Below, one piece after another: positions 38,878 to 43,112 of a DNA stretch of 43,112 nucleotides (within the stretch, counting starts at the first letter, position 1; every line of letters begins with the position of its first letter). The notes beneath the pieces were generated by a model. That model was not told the DNA's origin and made no database searches. It saw only the letters and a list, made by a program, of their open reading frames with translations. Made by a program: the position numbers and the translations under genes. This DNA is from Mycolicibacterium komossense (GTDB lineage Bacteria > Actinomycetota > Actinomycetes > Mycobacteriales > Mycobacteriaceae), in contig NZ_JACKTY010000038.1 of assembly GCF_025822605.1 (NCBI RefSeq), positions 1 through 43,112 on the forward strand, given 5' to 3'.

Positions 38878-40155
38878 TTGCCCGATTACGACAGCGTTGA
38901 CTTCTTCACCGACCAGTCCCTGGTCGGTGACCCCTATCCGTATTACGACCATCTGCGGTCTAAGTGCCCGGTTCTGAAGACCTCGATGTACGACGTGGTG
39001 GCGGTGACCGGCTACGAAGAAGCCAGCATCGTCTTCAAGAACAACGACATCTACTCCTCGGCGATCGCGGTCGGCGGCCCGTTCCCGCCGCTGCCCTTCA
39101 CACCGGAGGGCTCCGATATCAGCGAGCAGCTCGAAGAACATCGCGACAGCATGATCATGAGCGAGCACATGGTCACGATGGACCCACCCCAGCACGCCAG
39201 GGCGCGCTCGCTGCTGAACCGGCTGCTGACACCGAGTCGGCTCAAGCACAACGAAGAGTTCATGTGGCGCCTGGCCGATCAGCAGCTCGAGGAGTTCCTG
39301 GCCAGAGATGAATGCGAGTTCCTGGGCGCATACGCCAACCCGTTCTCGATGCTGGTGATTGCCGACCTGCTCGGCGTTCCCGAAGAGGACCACGAGAAGT
39401 TCCGGCTGGTGTTGGCTTCCAATCATGAAGGCAGCCGCGTCGGCTCACTGGAGGGCGAGCTGCTGGCACACAATCCACTCGCCTGGCTCGACGACAAGTT
39501 CAGCACCTATATCACCGAGCGCAGGCACGAACCGCGCGGCGACGTACTGACCGCGCTGGCCCAGGGCAAGTACCCCGATGGCTCGACGCCGGAGGTGTCC
39601 GAGGTGGTTCGATCTGCCACCTTCCTGTTCGCGGCAGGCCAGCACACCACCACCAAGATGCTGACCTCTGCGGTACGGGTGCTGGCCGAGCACCCCGACA
39701 TCCAGCAACGGCTTCGCGACGAACCCGCCCGCATCCCGGCGTTCATCGAGGAAATCCTGCGGATGGAGAGCCCGGTCAAGAGTGCGTTCCGGCTGGCCAA
39801 GAAAGACACTACCCTCGGGGAGGTCGATATCCCGGCGGGCAGCGTCGTCATGGTGTGTCCGGGTGGAATGAACCGTGATCCAAGGCATTTCGAAAATCCA
39901 CACGAGATCCAGATCGATCGCCCCAATGTCCGGGAGCACCTTGCGTTCGGCCGCGGTGTGCACTCCTGCCCCGGCGGTCCACTGGCGCGCGTCGAAGGCA
40001 AGGTCACCGTCCAGCGCATGCTCGATCGAATGGCCGACATCAGGATCGACGACGATAAACACGGTCCGGCCGAAGCGCGTGCCTTCACCTACGAGCCGAC
40101 GTTCATCCTGCGCGGGCTCACCGAACTGCACATCACGTTCACTCCGGTCGCGTGA
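38878..40155 (+). CDS. Cytochrome P450, first of two
   Basis: A 425-residue bacterial class I P450. The heme thiolate is Cys364 in LAFGRGVHSCPGGPLARVEG. The I-helix is FLFAAGQHTTTKMLTSAVRVLAEHP (the A-G-x-x-T-T motif) and the K-helix E-x-x-R is EEILRMESP. The start is the TTG at 38878, six bases after AGGAG; ATG 38851 and GTG 38842 fall in the operator and lack ribosome sites. It needs ferredoxin and reductase, which are not in the window. It probably hydroxylates a hydrophobic substrate such as a terpenoid, steroid or fatty acid. I cannot name the CYP family. Confidence 0.92.
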   Translation: MPDYDSVDFFTDQSLVGDPYPYYDHLRSKCPVLKTSMYDVVAVTGYEEASIVFKNNDIYSSAIAVGGPFPPLPFTPEGSDISEQLEEHRDSMIMSEHMVTMDPPQHARARSLLNRLLTPSRLKHNEEFMWRLADQQLEEFLARDECEFLGAYANPFSMLVIADLLGVPEEDHEKFRLVLASNHEGSRVGSLEGELLAHNPLAWLDDKFSTYITERRHEPRGDVLTALAQGKYPDGSTPEVSEVVRSATFLFAAGQHTTTKMLTSAVRVLAEHPDIQQRLRDEPARIPAFIEEILRMESPVKSAFRLAKKDTTLGEVDIPAGSVVMVCPGGMNRDPRHFENPHEIQIDRPNVREHLAFGRGVHSCPGGPLARVEGKVTVQRMLDRMADIRIDDDKHGPAEARAFTYEPTFILRGLTELHITFTPVA

Positions 40156-40234
40156 GCCCGACGAGGAAGGCCGCCCACCCCGGTCGCACCGCTGACCCCC
40201 GGCAGTCGACGATCATCGCGCAGCAAAGCGGGAG

Positions 40235-40249
40235 CACGCTCCGAGCGTG
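40235..40249. promoter_or_regulatory. CACGCTC-C-GAGCGTG palindrome between the two P450 genes
   Basis: A perfect 15-bp inverted repeat with 7-bp arms, about 80 bp after the first P450 stop and 130 bp before the second start. It could be a terminator-like hairpin of the first gene or an operator of the second. A TTGACA box (40283-40288) follows nearby, with GACACTGTC at 40303-40311, which suggests that the second P450 has its own promoter. Confidence 0.45.
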
Positions 40250-40377
40250 TGCGATTATCGCTCACCTCAGAAGGTTAGATCGTTGACACACAACATATTT
40301 CGTGACACTGTCTGATTTTCTTGGAGATGCAGGTATTCCGGGACTCGCAAGGTCATGAGCGTGAAGAGGACAAGACC

Positions 40378-41580
40378 ATGACAGTCGATGCCACCAGCGA
40401 CGTCTATTTCGATCCGTATGACGTCACGATCAACGCCGACCCGTACCCGACGTTTCGCCGGCTGCGCGAGGAGGCACCGCTCTACTACAATCAACAGCGC
40501 GACTTCTTCGCGCTGAGCCGCTACGAGGACGTCAAGCGCGGCATCGTCGACCACGGGCTCTACAGCTCGGCGAAGGGCGCCATCCTCGAACTTATCCGGG
40601 CCGACTTCCCGATTCCGTCGGGCGTGCTGATCTTCGAGGATCCGCCGATCCACGATATCCATCGCAAGCTGCTGGCCCGCATGTTCACACCGCGCAAGAT
40701 CGCCGTGCTCGAGGAGAAGATCCGGCAGTACTGCGCAGACAGTCTCGACCCCGTGGTCGGCAGCGGAAAGTTCGACTTCGTCACCGATCTGGGTGCCCTC
40801 ATGCCGATGAAGACGATCAGCGCCCTGATCGGGATCCCCGAGGGAGACCAGCAGGCGGTGCGCGACTACGTCACCGAACAGATGAAAACCGAGGCCGGCC
40901 AGCCGATGAAGGCAGCCGAAGAAGGTCTGGTCAGCGGCGAGATCTTCGCCGACTACATCGACTGGCGCGTCGACCACCCCTCCGATGACATCATGACCGA
41001 GCTGCTCAACGTCGAGTTCGTCGATGAGACGGGCGCGACGCGCCGGTTGACCCGCGACGAATTGCTGATCTACCTCAATGTGGTGGCCGGGGCGGGCAAT
41101 GACACCACCACCCGGCTGATCGGTTGGGCTGGAAAGGTTCTCGCCGAACATCCCGATCAGCGTCGTCAACTCGTCGATGATCCGGAGCTGATCCCCAGGG
41201 CCGTGGAGGAACTCGTCCGCTTCGAACCGCCTGCCCCGCACGTGGCGCGCTACGTGACCCGCGACGTCGAGTACTACGGCCGGACCGTGCCACAGGGCGC
41301 CGTGATGATGATGTTGATCGGTGCAGGCAATCGTGATCACCGCCAGTTCGCGCCCGACGGCGACGAATTCGACATCAATCGCGAGCCGCGGGCGCACCTG
41401 GGCTTCAGTGTCGGCGCGCATCACTGTCTCGGAGCATCCCTGGCCCGCCTCGAAGGCAGGGTGGCACTCGAAGAAATCCTCAAGCGCTTCCCGGAATGGA
41501 CGGTGGATCTACCCAACGCGGTCCTGTCCTCGACGTCGACGATCCGCGGCTGGGACTGTCTTCCGGCCTTTGTTCCCTGA
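40378..41580 (+). CDS. Cytochrome P450, second of two
   Basis: A 400-residue P450. Heme Cys350 lies in LGFSVGAHHCLGASLARLEGRVALEE, the I-helix is LNVVAGAGNDTTTRLIGWAGKVLAEHP and the E-x-x-R motif is VEELVRFEPP. The ATG at 40378 follows GAAGAGGA; an in-frame ATG at 40321 is less likely. It differs clearly from the first P450, so this is not a recent duplicate. With the mycofactocin-type SDR 32 bp downstream, the pair would hydroxylate a substrate and oxidise the resulting alcohol. The specific substrate is unknown. Confidence 0.93.
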   Translation: MTVDATSDVYFDPYDVTINADPYPTFRRLREEAPLYYNQQRDFFALSRYEDVKRGIVDHGLYSSAKGAILELIRADFPIPSGVLIFEDPPIHDIHRKLLARMFTPRKIAVLEEKIRQYCADSLDPVVGSGKFDFVTDLGALMPMKTISALIGIPEGDQQAVRDYVTEQMKTEAGQPMKAAEEGLVSGEIFADYIDWRVDHPSDDIMTELLNVEFVDETGATRRLTRDELLIYLNVVAGAGNDTTTRLIGWAGKVLAEHPDQRRQLVDDPELIPRAVEELVRFEPPAPHVARYVTRDVEYYGRTVPQGAVMMMLIGAGNRDHRQFAPDGDEFDINREPRAHLGFSVGAHHCLGASLARLEGRVALEEILKRFPEWTVDLPNAVLSSTSTIRGWDCLPAFVP

Positions 41581-41612
41581 ACCTCCTATACCCCAACAGA
41601 ATTGAGGATGCC

Positions 41613-42452
41613 ATGACTGGACGCGTAGAGGGCAAGGTCGCTTTCATCACCGGCGCGGCGCGCGGCCAGGGCCGCGCCCATGCAGTGCGCCTTGCACAGG
41701 AGGGCGCCGACATCATCGCGGTCGACGTGTGCAAGAAGCTCGACACGGTCGATCTGATCGCAGCGTCCACGCCGGAGGATCTGGCCGAGACGGCCGGTCT
41801 GGTGAAGAACACCGGGGCCCGTATCTTCACCGCCGAGGTCGATGTCCGTGACTACGACGCGCTCAAGGCGGCCGTCGACGCCGGCGTCGAGGAGTTCGGC
41901 AAGCTCGACATCATCGTGGCCAACGCCGGTATCGGCAATGGCGGCCAGACGCTGGACAAGACCAGCGAGCGGGACTGGACCGAGATGATCGACATCAACC
42001 TTGCCGGTGTCTGGAAGACGGTGAAAGCCGCTGTCCCCCATCTTATTGCCGCCGGCAATGGCGGTTCGATCATCCTGACGAGCTCGGTCGGCGGCATCAA
42101 GGCCTACCCCCATTGCGGCCATTACGTCGCTGCCAAACACGGTGTCGTCGGCCTGATGAAGACCTTTGCCGTCGAGCTGGGTCCTCAGAACATCCGGGTC
42201 AACTCGGTGCATCCGACCAACGTGAACACGCCGCTGTTCATGAACGACGGAACCATGAAGCTGTTCCGCCCCGACCTGGAGAACCCCGGCCCTGACGACA
42301 TCAAGGTCGTGGGCGAGTTCATGCACACGCTGCCGATCGGCTGGGTCGAGCCCGAGGATATCGCCAACGCAGTGCTGTTCCTGGCCTCCGACGAGGCCCG
42401 ATACATCACCGGTGTACAGCTTCCGGTCGACGGCGGCAGTTGCCTGAAGTAG
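41613..42452 (+). CDS. Mycofactocin-coupled SDR oxidoreductase
   Basis: A 279-residue short-chain dehydrogenase: VAFITGAARGQGRAHAVRLAQEGADIIAVDVC (NAD loop), IVANAGIGN, ILTSSVGG (catalytic Ser), HYVAAKHG (Tyr, Lys) and ITGVQLPVDGGS at the end. The insert KKLDTVDLIAASTPEDLAETAGLVKNTG after the NAD loop is the mark of the mycofactocin-coupled SDR family. In these enzymes NAD is thought to stay bound and be re-oxidised by the peptide-derived cofactor mycofactocin. It is probably an alcohol dehydrogenase for the P450 product. The ATG at 41613 is chosen by family alignment; the frame is open further upstream into the P450 gene. Confidence 0.93.
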   Translation: MTGRVEGKVAFITGAARGQGRAHAVRLAQEGADIIAVDVCKKLDTVDLIAASTPEDLAETAGLVKNTGARIFTAEVDVRDYDALKAAVDAGVEEFGKLDIIVANAGIGNGGQTLDKTSERDWTEMIDINLAGVWKTVKAAVPHLIAAGNGGSIILTSSVGGIKAYPHCGHYVAAKHGVVGLMKTFAVELGPQNIRVNSVHPTNVNTPLFMNDGTMKLFRPDLENPGPDDIKVVGEFMHTLPIGWVEPEDIANAVLFLASDEARYITGVQLPVDGGSCLK

Positions 42453-42598
42453 CCGCAGCGATGTGCCCCGGCCGGCCCCGCCACACGGGATCGCCGGCAA
42501 CGTGATCGTCCGATGCCCAATGCAAACGGCGGAACCTCTTGTGTCACTTCAGTTTCAGGTGATCAGGTTCTGTCGGTGGGGCGGGCTAGTTTCGGGGT

Positions 42599-43112
42599 GT
42601 GAGTTCTGGTCGGGAGGCAGTGCTGGACGCGCTGGCGGGGCTGGAGGGTGCGGTGGAGGTGTTGGCTGGGGTGTCGTGGGACGAGTTGACCGGTCCTGAC
42701 GTGGTGCGGGTGTTGGTGCGGTTGGAGGCGCTGTCGCGGCGTCAGCCGGTGATCGAGCACCGCCTGATCGGGACGTTGATGCGCGACGGGTCGGCGAAAG
42801 AGCTGGGCACCAAGAATTTCAGCGATGTGTTGACCACCGCACTACGCATCAGCCCCAAAGACGCCAAGCGGCGGCTCAGGGACGCCGAAGAACTTGGCGA
42901 ACGCACGTCGTTGACTGGACAGCCGTTGGCGCCGCGGATGCCGCACGTCGCGGCCGGCCAAGCTGCCGGGGTTATCGGTGGCGAGCATAGTGCGATCATT
43001 CGGGGATTCCTCACGGATCTGCCGGTGTGGGTGGATACGCCGACCCGGGAGAAAGCCGACGCCGAGTTGGCTGGGGTGGCCGCCGAGTTCGGGCCCGAAG
43101 AGTTGCGTAAAG
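42599..43112 (+). CDS. 13E12 repeat family / DUF222 protein, N-terminal part
   Basis: A frame starting with GTG at 42599 runs off the right edge and gives 171 residues. It opens VSSGREAVLDALAGLEGAVEVLAGVSWDEL and contains SAKELGTKNFSDVLTTALRISPKDAKRRLRDAEELGER, APRMPHVAAGQAAGVIGGEHSAIIRGFL and DTPTREKADAELAGVAAEFGPEELRK. These are the signature blocks of the mycobacterial 13E12/REP13E12 family (DUF222), which usually ends in an HNH endonuclease domain; that end lies outside the window. Such genes are repeated in mycobacterial genomes and can serve as phage integration sites. Guanine-rich codons (GTG, TTG, CGG) differ from the neighbouring SDR gene. Confidence 0.9.
   Translation, partial: MSSGREAVLDALAGLEGAVEVLAGVSWDELTGPDVVRVLVRLEALSRRQPVIEHRLIGTLMRDGSAKELGTKNFSDVLTTALRISPKDAKRRLRDAEELGERTSLTGQPLAPRMPHVAAGQAAGVIGGEHSAIIRGFLTDLPVWVDTPTREKADAELAGVAAEFGPEELRK

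Overview
The window looks like the chromosome of an environmental, fast-growing mycobacterium (Mycolicibacterium type). The DNA is GC-rich. It carries an MmpS start, a PPE protein with the PPE-PPW C-terminus, a pair of Mce-associated membrane proteins, a mycofactocin-type SDR, two P450s and a 13E12/DUF222 gene. Most genes sit in short operons with 4-nt ATGA/GTGA overlaps.

Layout. 1-3849: the 5' end of an mmpS gene, a 28-bp perfect inverted repeat, a GAF-GGDEF-GAF diguanylate cyclase, a PPE gene and a tiny coupled ORF. 3905-17841: amine and acid catabolism: a cupin and an FAD oxidoreductase divergent from an acyl-CoA dehydrogenase; a YhgE/Pip membrane protein with an ABC ATPase whose motifs are eroded; a PucR regulator divergent from methylmalonate-semialdehyde dehydrogenase plus a class III aminotransferase; a dimethylglycine-dehydrogenase-like flavoprotein and a choline-kinase-like protein. 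18218-19746: two Mce-associated membrane proteins. 19811-24081: an operon of amidohydrolase, acyl-CoA ligase and a duplicated-domain protein, divergent from an enoyl-CoA hydratase; two related palindromes lie between them.

24078-38083 is the centre of the window. On the plus strand, 30214-38083 encodes a complete Rhodococcus/Mycobacterium bacterial microcompartment (RMM, or aminoacetone/1-amino-2-propanol utilisation) locus: PLP phospho-lyase-like enzyme, CoA-acylating aldehyde dehydrogenase with a C-terminal encapsulation-type helix, BMC-T, an accessory protein with an N-terminal encapsulation-type helix, BMC-P, BMC-H, a second BMC-T, amino-alcohol kinase, SDR and a GntR/UTRA regulator. From established work on this locus type the route would be amino-alcohol, then phosphorylated amino-alcohol, then propionaldehyde, then propionyl-CoA inside a protein shell. 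Divergently, on the minus strand, lie an APC permease and a B12-dependent diol dehydratase: large and medium subunits fused, a shortened small subunit, and the DdrA reactivase.

The dehydratase keeps all the catalytic and metal residues of the Klebsiella enzyme that I can place, but its substrate pocket carries Asp and Asn where Ser301 and Gln336 stand. A second aldehyde-generating enzyme beside an amino-alcohol microcompartment, with an acidic pocket substitution, is the most promising novelty here. A 19-bp operator fills the spacer of the main promoter.

38129-42452: a TetR regulator divergent from two P450s and a mycofactocin-type SDR, probably for oxidation of a hydrophobic substrate. 42599 to the end: the 5' part of a 13E12/DUF222 gene. 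I saw no tRNA, rRNA, CRISPR array, insertion sequence or cobalamin riboswitch.
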